From positions 124,001-188,000 of the forward strand of contig JAKQOW010000017.1 in the NCBI GenBank assembly GCA_029565065.1: a stretch of 64,000 nucleotides of DNA, written 5' to 3'. The notes below the pieces were generated by a model. It saw only the letters and a program-made list of their open reading frames with translations, was not told where the DNA came from and did no database searches. Source of the DNA: Acidobacteriota bacterium (GTDB taxonomy: Bacteria > Acidobacteriota > JAAYUB01). The position numbers and the translations under genes were made by a program. Positions within the stretch are counted from its first letter, which is position 1; each line of letters starts with the position of its first letter. Below, piece by piece: positions 1 to 8,800 of this stretch.

Positions 1-1352
1 GAAACCTCCAAGGGGATTGCCGATCCCGCAGGTGCCGGCAGCGGCGCGGGTTCGGCGGGCGAATTGGTCCGGAGCCCCGGCAGGACGGCCTGCGCCCGCG
101 CCATCGCTTCCTGATAGCCGCCCAGCGCCATGATCTCCATCCCCTGCCATTCGAAATAGGCGGTCAAGGCCTGGACGAGAAAGTCGAAATCCACCTGTTG
201 GGCGCTGTAGGCCGCCAATGCGGATTCGTAGGCGAGCCGGCCTTGCAGGAGGAGACCGTCGCGGTAAAGGGAGACGGTCCGCTGGGCGCTGGCGGCCGAT
301 TGCCAGGCCGCGGTGAGGCGGTAGCGGGCGTCGACCAGGGCTTGCCGGACTTCCAATTGGGCTCCGGTCTGAAGGCGGAGCGCCTCTTCAAGAGCCGGGC
401 GGTACCGGTCGTTCCGATGAAGAAAGGGGAGGGTGAAGCCGAGGCGGACCGCCATGAAGCTGTCGCCGCCCATGCTCATATCACGAAAGCGGGCGCCTAC
501 CCCCACCATGGTGTCGGACTTGAAATCCGCTCGGGCGCGGACGATCCCGGCATCGGCGATCCCGGCCTCGCTGCGGGCCCGGCGCACCGCCGGCGCCTCG
601 CGGTCCAGCCGGGCCAGCAGGCCGTCCAGCGGCGGCAATTCCGACGGATCGCCCAGCCGGACGGCGTCCACGGTTTCTCGGTGGGCGGGCCGGCCGGTCA
701 GGCCGTCGAGCTGGGCCAGGATCACCGCCTCCTGCCGGCGCAGCTCTTCCCGGGTGATGGAGACGCGGGTGACCGCGGCCTGGGACGCCAGGACGTCCGC
801 CATGCTGCCGCGCCCCACCGAGTAGGCGGCCAAGGCGGCCTGGGCGGCTCCGGCCAACGCCTCGTCCAGCCGGTCCTGGAGCTCCAGCAGCCGGCGCATC
901 GTCGCCAGCCGATAGGCGGATTCCCGGACGTCGGCGGCCAGCGTTGCCTCCATCTCCTCCAGGCGGGCGTGGGTCGCCGCGGCTTCGGCCCGCGCCGCTT
1001 CCTGCTCCGCCCGCCGCTTGTCGCCGGCGGGCAGCATCTGGCTGATCCCCACGCCGACCCCGGTGGTCAGGGCGTCCACGGGATCGGGCACCGGCAGGCG
1101 GATGTTCATCCACTCGACTTCCACGGTGGGATCCGGCAGCGCGCCGGCTCGCACCATCGCTTGGCGGGCGGCCAGGATGGTTTGCCGTTGGGCCTGGAGG
1201 CCGGGGTTGTGGGCCACGGCATCCGCCACGAGTGTGTCCACCGGATTGGCAGATTGTCCGGCGGCGGTGGCTCCGGCGGGCACGGCACCGGCCATCATGA
1301 GACAGGCCGAACCGGTGAGTTGAAGCATGAAGATGAACAACCGGCGTATCAT
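1..1352 (-). CDS. TolC-family outer membrane efflux protein (partial, C-terminus beyond window)
   Basis: The reading frame starts at an ATG (1350-1352) behind an AAGGAGG ribosome site and stays open to the window edge, giving about 450 residues without a stop. It begins with a hydrophobic signal peptide rich in Leu and Met. Long Ala/Glu/Arg-rich helical stretches follow, with the repeated pattern of TolC-like proteins: 'NPGLQAQRQ' early in each half, 'QMLPAGDKRRAEQEAA', then 'LVDARYRLTAAW' and 'AYSAQQVDF' in the second half. TolC-type trimers form the outer-membrane channel of type I secretion and RND or ABC efflux pumps. The gene lies about 18 kb from the RND genes in this window, so its partner pump is unknown and may be coded further left. 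The final Pro/Ala-rich stretch suggests that only a short tail is missing. Confidence 0.85.
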   Translation of the reverse strand, partial: MIRRLFIFMLQLTGSACLMMAGAVPAGATAAGQSANPVDTLVADAVAHNPGLQAQRQTILAARQAMVRAGALPDPTVEVEWMNIRLPVPDPVDALTTGVGVGISQMLPAGDKRRAEQEAARAEAAATHARLEEMEATLAADVRESAYRLATMRRLLELQDRLDEALAGAAQAALAAYSVGRGSMADVLASQAAVTRVSITREELRRQEAVILAQLDGLTGRPAHRETVDAVRLGDPSELPPLDGLLARLDREAPAVRRARSEAGIADAGIVRARADFKSDTMVGVGARFRDMSMGGDSFMAVRLGFTLPFLHRNDRYRPALEEALRLQTGAQLEVRQALVDARYRLTAAWQSAASAQRTVSLYRDGLLLQGRLAYESALAAYSAQQVDFDFLVQALTAYFEWQGMEIMALGGYQEAMARAQAVLPGLRTNSPAEPAPLPAPAGSAIPLEV

Positions 1353-1483
1353 GGGTTGAACCCCTCCTTGGGAAAAAGGGGAGACAAAACGGATGCCAAA
1401 GTTGATAATGTTTGTTTTTTTAGGCGCTTAGGAGGTAACAGGATTTGGGTAGGCAGGAGGATTGTAGACTATTCTTCAACAAT

Positions 1484-1840
1484 CTATATATAGAAATGTG
1501 GATTATCCTTCACCACGAGCAATCGACGGTAGCCGCCACCCAACCGGCATGCACCGGATGACCGGCGCCGGGCAGCCAGGGCCGGGATGCCGATGGTCCA
1601 ACTCTTGGCCGCCGTTAGAAGGTGTACCAGGCGGATGCTGGCGGCGGTGAGCAGGAAGCCGAATCATGTCTGAACGGTGAGGGTGGTGCGGGCATAGGCC
1701 GCATCGGCCGACTCCATCACCGTGGTTGAAAACTTCGTTGAATCGGGCAAAACCGTCATCCCCCCGATCAGCGCCAGCGCGACAGCGTTAGCCGAGAACC
1801 AGGCCGTTGACAAATGGTTCATGCCTTTGGAGCGAGTAAA
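1484..1840 (-). pseudogene. Decayed transposase-like remnant
   Basis: In one minus-strand frame a protein-like stretch runs from about 1840 to the TAG at 1484-1486. It contains 'TAWFSANAVALAL', 'LLTAAKSWTIG' and the ending 'YRRLLVVKDNPHFYI', interrupted by an in-frame TGA (about 1668) where Trp would fit. The style and the basic, aromatic ending resemble the C-terminus of an insertion-sequence transposase, perhaps the IS4/IS1380 superfamily. I cannot assign a family. It directly abuts another pseudogene, so the region looks like a site of past insertion and decay. No start codon, ribosome site or terminal inverted repeats of an IS are evident. Confidence 0.35.
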
Positions 1841-2289
1841 TTACTTCATGCTTCCCAATGCCGCCGTGAATTCCGCCACCAGATCCTCGACGCTCTCCAG
1901 TCCCGCCGACACGCGCACCAGACCCGGGGTGATCCCCTGTAGTTTTCGCTAAAATCACCGAGCGCTCGATGGGAGGTGCCCCACGGATACGACAGCGTCG
2001 TGGCACAGCCGCCCAGGCTCGGCGTCAGCCGGACGTGCGTCAGTGCCCGGATGAAGGCGTTTACGGATTCGCCGCCGGGGCGATCTCCACCACAACATCG
2101 TGGTTGGGGTGACCTTATCCGGGCGTAGACATAGCCGGATGCCGTTCCCGTGTACACCGACTCCAGCTGATCCAGATCGTCGAAAGCGTACACGGTGCTC
2201 GGCACGATGGGCAAGCTCTCGGGCGGCGCGACCGACTCGGGCAGCCGGTCGCCGATGTACACCAGGCGGGTGGACAGATCATCGCTCAT
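1841..2289 (-). pseudogene. Cys/Met-metabolism PLP-dependent enzyme, internally deleted and frameshifted
   Basis: The N-terminus starts at an ATG (2287-2289) and reads 'MSDDLSTRLVYIGD', 'LPIVPSTVYAFDDLDQLE' and 'SGYVYAR'. This is the classical opening of cystathionine gamma-synthase / methionine gamma-lyase proteins. It then jumps directly to the family's C-terminal part: 'VNAFIRALTHVRLTPSLGG', 'ATTLSYPWGTSHR', then in another frame 'GLVRVSAGLESVEDLVAEF', ending at TAA 1841-1843. The family is normally near 390 residues; here only about 150 codons remain. The central part with the PLP-binding lysine is missing, and at least one frame change follows the junction. The product cannot be a working PLP enzyme. 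Confidence 0.85.
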
Positions 2290-2383
2290 GGGCGGACTAT
2301 CCTCGCAGGGAGTATCAACGTCCTGCTTCAAACCGCGGGCTTCTGCGGGGCAACGGCGGAATGAGGAAGGAGTAAACAGTACA

Positions 2384-2523
2384 GAGTCAGGAGACAGGAG
2401 TGAGGAGAGAAGAGTTCCAAGTATATCGTACTCGTAGTTCGTAATCGTGCTCGTAATCGCAATCGCAATCGCAATCGTAATCGTCCTTGTCACCAAGGCT
2501 CGAGACTCGAGGCTCGGGGCACG
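2384..2523. repeat. Mixed heptamer/hexamer repeat patch
   Basis: Heptamers GAGTCAG, GAGACAG, GAGTGAG, GAGAGAA run from 2384. Hexamers of the CGTAAT/CGCAAT/CGTGCT type run from 2427 to 2481. Heptamers AGGCTCG, AGACTCG, AGGCTCG, GGGCACG run from 2496 to 2523. No credible coding frame crosses it. The same hexamer family reappears at 2762-2816, 12059-12107 and 42114-42167. The stretch 2524-2710 between this patch and the next holds only two related degenerate copies of a 'TGGACA...GCACAGA' motif. Confidence 0.8.
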
Positions 2524-2710
2524 CTGTGGAACTTCCAAATTCTCTGTGCCCTCCCTGTCCATTGGGGTGAAATATCGAACTTCTGACACCGGACATCGGG
2601 ACTCGCGGCTCGTTCCGGCCCTTGAAATATTCTGTGCTCCCCGTGTCCACGGCGATGGATCATTGGATTTTGGGTAGTTTCGCGGGTCTGCGCAGGCGGC
2701 GGAAACATGA

Positions 2711-2816
2711 AACCTGTGAACTTGTGAACCTGAAAACCTGTGAACAAATGTTCACACGTGCGATTACGAGCACGATTACGAATTACGATGACGATGACAA
2801 TTACGATGACGAGAAC
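2711..2816. repeat. Octamer then hexamer repeat patch
   Basis: Octamers AACCTGTG, AACTTGTG, AACCTGAA, AACCTGTG, AACAAATG run from 2711 to 2750. Hexamers GATTAC, GAGCAC, GATTAC, GATGAC and relatives follow to 2816, broken by one 7-nt unit. The patch ends three bases before the stop codon of the minus-strand gene at 2820, in its 3' flank. Confidence 0.8.
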
Positions 2817-2819
2817 AGT

Positions 2820-3152
2820 CTATGGACGGATGACGCGGGCGGCGGAGGCGAGCAATTCCACGGTCTCGGCCATGGCGCCGACGACGCCGACGCGCAGCGC
2901 CGCGCGCCGGCCGTAGTGGTCCAGGCAGGTGCCGCAGGAGGCGACCTTCGCCCCGCGCGACTCGAGAGTGCGCAGGCTCTTCAGCGCCTCGCCGTCGGCG
3001 GTGGTGAGAAAGACGCCGGAGTTGACGCACACCACGAAGTCGAGGGAAATCTCGGAGTCCACGATTTTCTTCAGGAAGCCCTGCAGCAATTTCCGGCCCA
3101 GCTCCGGGTCGCCGGCGCCCATCTGATCCGAATTGAGATACAACACCTGCAT
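2820..3152 (-). CDS. DsrE/YedF-C-like small protein
   Basis: The protein has 110 residues and starts at an ATG behind GGGGAGG. The sequence 'MQVLYLNSDQMGAGDPELG' and the motif 'VASCGTCLDHYG' match the C-terminal, DsrE-like domain of YedF, a sulfurtransferase-like protein linked in many bacteria to selenium metabolism. The usual N-terminal TusA/SirA domain is absent, so this is a stand-alone domain. The CxxC pair in 'CGTC' could carry a persulfide or perselenide, which is inference from the family. It is transcribed away from the ankyrin gene. No selD, selA or other selenium gene is visible nearby, so a sulfur-relay role is equally possible. Confidence 0.75.
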   Translation of the reverse strand: MQVLYLNSDQMGAGDPELGRKLLQGFLKKIVDSEISLDFVVCVNSGVFLTTADGEALKSLRTLESRGAKVASCGTCLDHYGRRAALRVGVVGAMAETVELLASAARVIRP

Positions 3153-3248
3153 GGATCATGCCTCCCCGTGGATGATACGGTCCATTTCAGCATAAGAACG
3201 AATTCGGTCCAAACGCTTTCTGGACGGCGGGCCACGCTTCGGCTCTGG

Positions 3249-3275
3249 TTGGAAACCGGTCGATTCATATATACT
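3249..3275 (+). promoter_or_regulatory. Candidate promoter for the ankyrin gene
   Basis: A -10 box TATACT (3270-3275) lies downstream of TTGGAA (3249-3254) with a short 15-nt spacer. It sits in the only AT-rich part of the divergent intergenic region, about 65 bases before the start codon. The spacing is suboptimal, so the -35 assignment is weak. Confidence 0.4.
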
Positions 3276-3341
3276 GAATGCAACTACAATCCGGTGGCGA
3301 GCGTTCGGCTTTCGATTGATCCCGATCTGATGGAGGCGACC

Positions 3342-5018
3342 ATGACCGCAATCCGGTTGCACATCATCGCGCTGCTCGCGACACTCAACCTGACGGCGGG
3401 GCTCGCGGCGGCGCCACTCCCGGGGCGGGCCGACGTGACCCTCACCGTGGACGGGCAGGCCATCCGGCTGGTCCACGCGTACGCTCGGGTGGAGCTGAAT
3501 ATGGACAGCGTCGAAGAGCTGGCGGTGCTCCTCACCGACCGGCCGCTCTCGGTGGAGCTGCTGGACCGGGGCATCCCGCTCCATGAGCTCCTGGCCAACG
3601 CCGGCCAGGCGCACGGACTCCATTTCTCGCTCACCGGCGAGGGCCGGCCCGAGGGGTGGAACGTGGCCCACCCCTCGCTGAGCACGGGCTGCGCGGTGTG
3701 CAGCGACTGGGACGTCGCGGCCACCCGGACCGCTGGTGCGGTGAACGGGCGGGTGTTCACACGAAAACCTCAGCAGACCAACGGCCGGACTTGGTCGTTC
3801 AGCGGCGAGTTCCATGCCGCCGTGAAGCCGGGCTGGGAGGCAGCCGCCGAGGCTGCCGCCACGCCGGCGCAGCGCAAACTCCGCAAGCAGCTTCGGGCCG
3901 AGGGATTGCATTTCACGCCGGATTGGTTCTTCACCGGCGCCCTCATGAACGCCGGCAATGTGATCCGGTACCTGGATGCGGGTATGCTGCCCGACACGCC
4001 CAATCCGTCAACCGGCGACACCCTGCTCCTGGAGATGCTGGGGGGTGATCTGAGCGACGGCCAGCGGGCCGCGGTGAAGGAGCTCCTCCGGCGGGGCGCC
4101 GACGCCAACCGCGTGTCACGGCAGGCCGGCGGAACCGCTCTGGCCCGGGTGTATTGCTGCGCCGACATCGCGGGGGCGCTGCTCGATGCCGGCGCCCGGC
4201 TGGATGCGCCCTCGGGTCAGAGAGGACGGACCGCCGGCCAGGCGCTCATGGATGCGGCCATCGCCCTGTCAAAGACGGACGTGGTCCGCCTGCTCGTGGC
4301 CCGCGGTTACCCGGTGGCCGCGGAGCGCGACCGGCTGCTGAAGGACGCGGTGGGCCGGCCGGAGGTTGAGAAGATCCTCCGGGAGGCGACGGGAGCCGGC
4401 GGCAGCCGGCCGCCTGCGGAAGTCAGGCCGTCCCGGCCGCCCGCCGAAGCGGCACCGGCGCGCGCACCCGTCCGGCCGATGCCGAGCCGGGCGGAGGCGA
4501 TGGCGACTTTGGAGACGCGGGGCCTGCCCCCCTCCCAGGATGCGCTCTGGCGGGCGCTCATGGACGATGACGCCGAGACGGTGCGGCTGCTGCTGACGGC
4601 GGGGGTGAGCCCGAACCAGCCGCGGGCGCACGACGGCGCCACGCCGCTGCTCTTTGTGACCTTCCGCCAGTATGGCAAGAAGTCCGCCATTCAGACCGCA
4701 CTGGTTGCGGATCTCATCGCCGCCGGCGCCGATGTGAACCGGGCCGACAGCAACAACGCACCGCCCATTCTCCATGCCGCCCAGTACTGCGAAGCGGCGG
4801 CGGTGCGCGCCCTGCTCAAAGCCGGCGCCCGCACCGATGTGAAGGCCAAGGGAGGCGCCACGCCCATGATGATGGCGGTGCTCTTCAACCGGGCGGACAA
4901 CGTGGCCGCGCTGCTCGAGGGGGGCTACGACGTGAAGCCGGAGTTGGACATGCTCCGCGGCATCGCCGCCCCCTATCCGGACATTTTGAAGATGATACAT
5001 AGAGCTGTGGCACAATAA
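3342..5018 (+). CDS. Secreted ankyrin-repeat protein
   Basis: The protein has 558 residues. The start is the ATG at 3342, five bases after GGAGG; an in-frame ATG at 3330 is possible but has no ribosome site. Residues 1-24 form a signal peptide ('IIALLATLNLTAGLAAA'). A unique domain of about 200 residues contains several Cys ('TGCAVCSDW'). Two sets of ankyrin repeats follow ('ELLRRGADANRV', 'ALLDAGARLDAP', then 'LLLTAGVSPNQP', 'DLIAAGADVNRADSNN', 'ALLKAGARTDVKAKGGATP'), separated by a Pro/Ala-rich linker near residues 345-375. Ankyrin repeats bind protein partners. With a signal peptide this one should act in the periplasm or outside the cell. Its partner is unknown. Confidence 0.85.
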   Translation: MTAIRLHIIALLATLNLTAGLAAAPLPGRADVTLTVDGQAIRLVHAYARVELNMDSVEELAVLLTDRPLSVELLDRGIPLHELLANAGQAHGLHFSLTGEGRPEGWNVAHPSLSTGCAVCSDWDVAATRTAGAVNGRVFTRKPQQTNGRTWSFSGEFHAAVKPGWEAAAEAAATPAQRKLRKQLRAEGLHFTPDWFFTGALMNAGNVIRYLDAGMLPDTPNPSTGDTLLLEMLGGDLSDGQRAAVKELLRRGADANRVSRQAGGTALARVYCCADIAGALLDAGARLDAPSGQRGRTAGQALMDAAIALSKTDVVRLLVARGYPVAAERDRLLKDAVGRPEVEKILREATGAGGSRPPAEVRPSRPPAEAAPARAPVRPMPSRAEAMATLETRGLPPSQDALWRALMDDDAETVRLLLTAGVSPNQPRAHDGATPLLFVTFRQYGKKSAIQTALVADLIAAGADVNRADSNNAPPILHAAQYCEAAAVRALLKAGARTDVKAKGGATPMMMAVLFNRADNVAALLEGGYDVKPELDMLRGIAAPYPDILKMIHRAVAQ

Positions 5019-5037
5019 TTTACCGAAGTGGATCGCC

Positions 5038-5066
5038 TTGACAGTTGTAGTTATTTTTGTTACACT
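5038..5066 (+). promoter_or_regulatory. Strong sigma-70-type promoter for the Cys-rich secreted protein
   Basis: TTGACA (5038-5043) and TACACT (5061-5066) are separated by 17 bases, a near-consensus housekeeping promoter. It lies after the stop of the ankyrin gene (5018) and about 25 bases before the next start, so the downstream gene can be transcribed independently. Confidence 0.85.
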
Positions 5067-5090
5067 AAAAATATATTTAGGGGGTGTAAA

Positions 5091-5813
5091 ATGTTGAAAT
5101 ATTCTGTTTGTGTCTTCAGTGTATTTCTTCTCACCGTTTGCGTCGGAACTGCATTCGGTGATGCGGACTGCAGTTGCAGCGGGCAAGGCTGCAGTTGTTC
5201 CGCTCACTGCGTACCACCCACGCCCCATGCATACTGTACCTGTGATCCGCCTCCTTGCTCATGCGGTTGCTACGCCAAACCGCCTCAAGATCCGCCGAAA
5301 ATGGGAGCGACCTGGACGTGGTTTGAAGTGGCCCGGATTCTGCAGCAACAGGTTCTCCTGACCGACAAGACGATCGCCCTCAGGGAGATAATGCTGAAGA
5401 GCGGACTGAAAACGGAATTGATCGTTTTTCCAGCGGAGTCGATCCATCCGGGAAAGACCGGGCAGTTCATCCTTCTGGACTTGCTGCGGAGTGCCTCCCG
5501 AAGGGATGGGGATGTGCGAGTGGGCGGCATTCCAATCTTGTCCCAGCCCCGTTTGCTTGATCCGTCCACCACACCGATCTGCCTACGCCTGACTTCAGCC
5601 TCGCCTGCCGACTTGTTCGTCTTCATCTGGTCGTTCTATGGGGAACGGTGGGATTTCTTGCTGCAGCCACAAGTCCAGAATCGAGAGTTCGCGCTCTCGG
5701 TGAGCGGTGTATCACTCGATGAGTTGGAAGGCATCGTCTGGGATAAACTGTTCACAGAAGACAACTCGATCGAATTTCCCACTCGACCGGGCGGGGCAAA
5801 CGAGATCAAGTAG
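5091..5813 (+). CDS. Secreted protein with Cys-rich N-terminal segment, function unknown
   Basis: The protein has 240 residues. The ATG at 5091 follows AGGGGGTG and opens a clear signal peptide (about residues 1-23, ending 'GTAFG'). The mature N-terminus carries a dense run of about twelve Cys in 40 residues ('CSCSGQGCSCSAHC', 'CTCDPPPCSCGCY'). A Cys-free domain of about 170 residues follows, with 'WFEVARILQQQVLLTDKTI' and many beta-like stretches. I recognise no family. The Cys cluster suggests metal binding or disulfide cross-linking outside the cytoplasm, which is inference. The gene is visibly more AT-rich than its neighbours, so transfer is possible. It converges on the Lhr gene. Confidence 0.75.
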   Translation: MLKYSVCVFSVFLLTVCVGTAFGDADCSCSGQGCSCSAHCVPPTPHAYCTCDPPPCSCGCYAKPPQDPPKMGATWTWFEVARILQQQVLLTDKTIALREIMLKSGLKTELIVFPAESIHPGKTGQFILLDLLRSASRRDGDVRVGGIPILSQPRLLDPSTTPICLRLTSASPADLFVFIWSFYGERWDFLLQPQVQNREFALSVSGVSLDELEGIVWDKLFTEDNSIEFPTRPGGANEIK

Positions 5814-5876
5814 CTTCGGCAGGTTATTCAAAGTAAAGCGATAACAGATTAAGTTCAACACGGGCAGGGAATGTTT

Positions 5877-8800
5877 TCAGACCTGCCGCTCCAGGAGGAG
5901 ATCCCGGCCGTCGCGGCGGAATCCGACGGCGCGGAGCGCTTCGGCGTACGCCCCGGCGACGGCTGGCGCACCGTTGATCTCGGCCACGCGGACGCGGGCC
6001 GGCGGCCGCGCCGACCGCCGAGTCCAGGCGGGGAACATCGCCAGCGCGCGCGGCAGCACCGGGTCGTCCGGCGGCACGGCGATCGCCAACTCTTCGCCGA
6101 GCCGCCGGGAGACCAGCACGACGTCCGAGCCACGGAAAACCAGGTGGCTCGACGGCAGTCGCGCCGGCAGCGCCGGCGTCAGTCCCGGCAGGGCCAGCCC
6201 GCAGGGGGAGGCGGGATCGGCGGCGCAGAGCCAGTACACGGCGTCGGCGGGGAGCGGCGCGGCCAGCGTCCGCGCCGCTGCCGGCGCGGCGAACTGGATC
6301 CCGGGCACCCCGTCAAAGAAGCGCCCGGCCACCACTTCGCCCGACAGCTCCATGAGGCGGAGCGCCGGGAAGACCGCACCCCAGCGCAGCTCCGGCCGCT
6401 CGCCGGCCAGCAGCTCTCGGAACACCACGCCGTAGCGCCGCAGGAGCAGGCGGACCCGCTCCTTGGCGCCCTCCAGGCGGTCCAGGGCGTCGACGGCTTC
6501 CGCCGCTGCCGGCAGGCTGCGCCAGTGGCCGGTCCACGGCTGGCTGGTGCGCCAGCGGGCCAGCCCCGTACGGCGACCGCGTCCGGCCAGGGCGGCGACG
6601 GACTCGGCCTCGAAGCGGTGCTCCAGCCCTCGCCGGACCGCGGCGAACGCGTCGTTGGTGAGAACGCCCGCCCAGGCCAGTTGCCAGAGGCTGCGGGTGG
6701 CGGTCTCGCTGGACAGACCCGTCTCCGCGATCAGGTCGTCAAGCCGGAAGCGGCCGCGGTTGCCGCGGAAGAACGCCGCCAGCTGCGCCGTTGCCGGATC
6801 CGCTGCCGGCCCGGCCGCATCCGGCCGGGCGAAGAGCGCCAGCTGGTCTTCGAACGAAAATGCCAGACGCTCCGCGCCGTCGCCGAACCAGGCCGGGCCC
6901 TCGCCGGCCATGAGCGCGTCGAGCCATTCGGGCCGGTAGCCGGCGAGACGGGCGGGGAGGATCTCCGTCTCCCAGAGCTCCACCCGCGCGCTCCAGCCCA
7001 TGAGTGCGTCGAGCCGCGCCCGCAGCGCGTCGGGCCCGTCGTCGTCGGCGAGCAGCCCCTGATGCACCGCCAGAAACAGCGGCAACTCCGCCAGCGGCCG
7101 CAACGGCGCCGCTGGCCGGGCCTCGTGGCGGCGGAGCCGGAGCAGCATGTCTAGGTTGCGCCGGTCGCAGACGGCATCCGGATCCTCCGCCGGCGGCTCG
7201 CGGAAGGGGCCGGCGGCGAGGTGGCCGTCGGCCAGCAGCCGCGCCACGGCGGTCGCCACCCGCTCCATGGGCACGCCCAGCGCTTCGCCGATTTGTTGTG
7301 GAGACACCGGGCCGTAGAACGCCAGCCACTCCCGCAGGAAGGCCGCCAGCTCAATCTCATCGCCGGCCAGGGCGTGGGTCACATGGTCTGCTTCCGTGGC
7401 GGAGACGCGCACGGCGGTGCCGGCCGGTCCGGCCAATGGGACCACCCGGCCGGCAAGCTCCGCCTCCAGTATCGCTGTGTCAGCGTCCGCATCCCGCGCG
7501 GCCGCAACGAACAGGGCCGCCCACTCGGCTTCGGGAATCGCCCGCCGCTCACCCACCCAGAACGCCAGTTCTTCGGCGGTGCCGGGGGCGTAGCCGGGCG
7601 TCAGGCGGTGGAGCTTGGCTTGGAATGCGTCCAGCAACTCGCCGGGCAGGCGCGGCCGCGCCGCCGGGTCCCGGGCCAGGGCGTCCAGGACGTTCGCGTC
7701 CGAAGGCAGCTCCACCGGCGCCTCGGGGGCATCGTCGCCGTACATGTAGGTTCCGGTCTGGCGCCAGAGCACCGCGGCGGCGAAGGGGGACGGCGCGCAC
7801 GTCGCCACCTCGGTGACGCGGATGGCGCCGGAGCCGAGCTCCGCCAGGAGCCGCTCCAGGGCGTCCAGGTCGAAGTCGGTTGCCAGGCACTCCCGCCACG
7901 CCTCGGCCAGGATGGGGAACTCGGGATCGTCCCCCACCGCCGCCAGCAGCTCCTTGGCGCGCAGCCGATGCAGCCACAGCGGCGTCCGCCGGCGGAAGCC
8001 CGCGCGCCGCAGCAGCAGAGCACGGCCGGCGCACTCGCGGAAGCGGGCGCCGAAATAGCCGGTGGCGCCGAGGCGCGCCCGGACCAAGTCGCGAACGGTG
8101 GCCGGCGTCACCCATTCCAGCAGGCGGGCGACGGTCACCTCCGGCGGCGCCTCCAGAAGCACGCAGTCGTCGCTCACGAAATAGGGGACCGCGCGGCCGA
8201 GGTGCTCCGCGCAGGCGGCGGCCGCGGCCAGGGCGAAGGGGCGGTTGACGCGGCCGCCCCAGCCGGTGTGGAGCAGGAGCCGGCGCCGCCGCTCGGGGTG
8301 GACCGGATCGGGACAGCTCTCGGCGAGCAGGTGGTGCCGGTGCGGCAGCGGCGCGCCGGCGGCCTCGCGTTGGCGGCGCAGGTAGTCGCCCAGCGCGCCG
8401 GCGGCCTCGGGCGTCAGGTGGTAGCGGGCCGCCAGCTCGCCGGGGAAATCCGGATCATCCAGCCGGCCGTCGGCGGTTTCGAGCAGGCCGCCGATCCGCT
8501 CCGCCAGCGACCAGGTTCGGCCCTGCTCCTCGGCGCGCCAGAACGGGACCAGGGAGTGGCCGCGGCCGCCAGGGACCGCCTCCACCTCGTTGGCGGTGAT
8601 GCGGGTGATGCGCCAGATCTGGTTGCCCAGGGGGAAGGCGTCGCCGAGCGACCGCTCCCAGACGAACTCCTCGTCGAGCTGGCCCACGGCCGCCTTCGTG
8701 TCGGCGGCGCGCAGGGTGAAGTAACCGCGGTCGGGGATCACCCCGCCCGACAGGAGCAGCAACCCGCGCACGTGGGGCCGGGCGCGGGCGCGCCCGTCGG

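Noticed and set aside
1461-1485. GATTGT...ACAATC inverted repeat as operator of the TolC-type gene
   Set aside because: It overlaps the end of the transposase-like remnant, and no promoter can be assigned around it.
198-1493. Plus-strand open frame of 431 codons
   Set aside because: It lies antisense to the TolC-type gene, whose frame has a ribosome site, signal peptide and family motifs.
2622-3341. Longer N-terminus for the ankyrin protein starting at 2622
   Set aside because: It would translate the repeat patch and the antisense of the DsrE-like gene; the ATG at 3342 has a ribosome site and a signal peptide.
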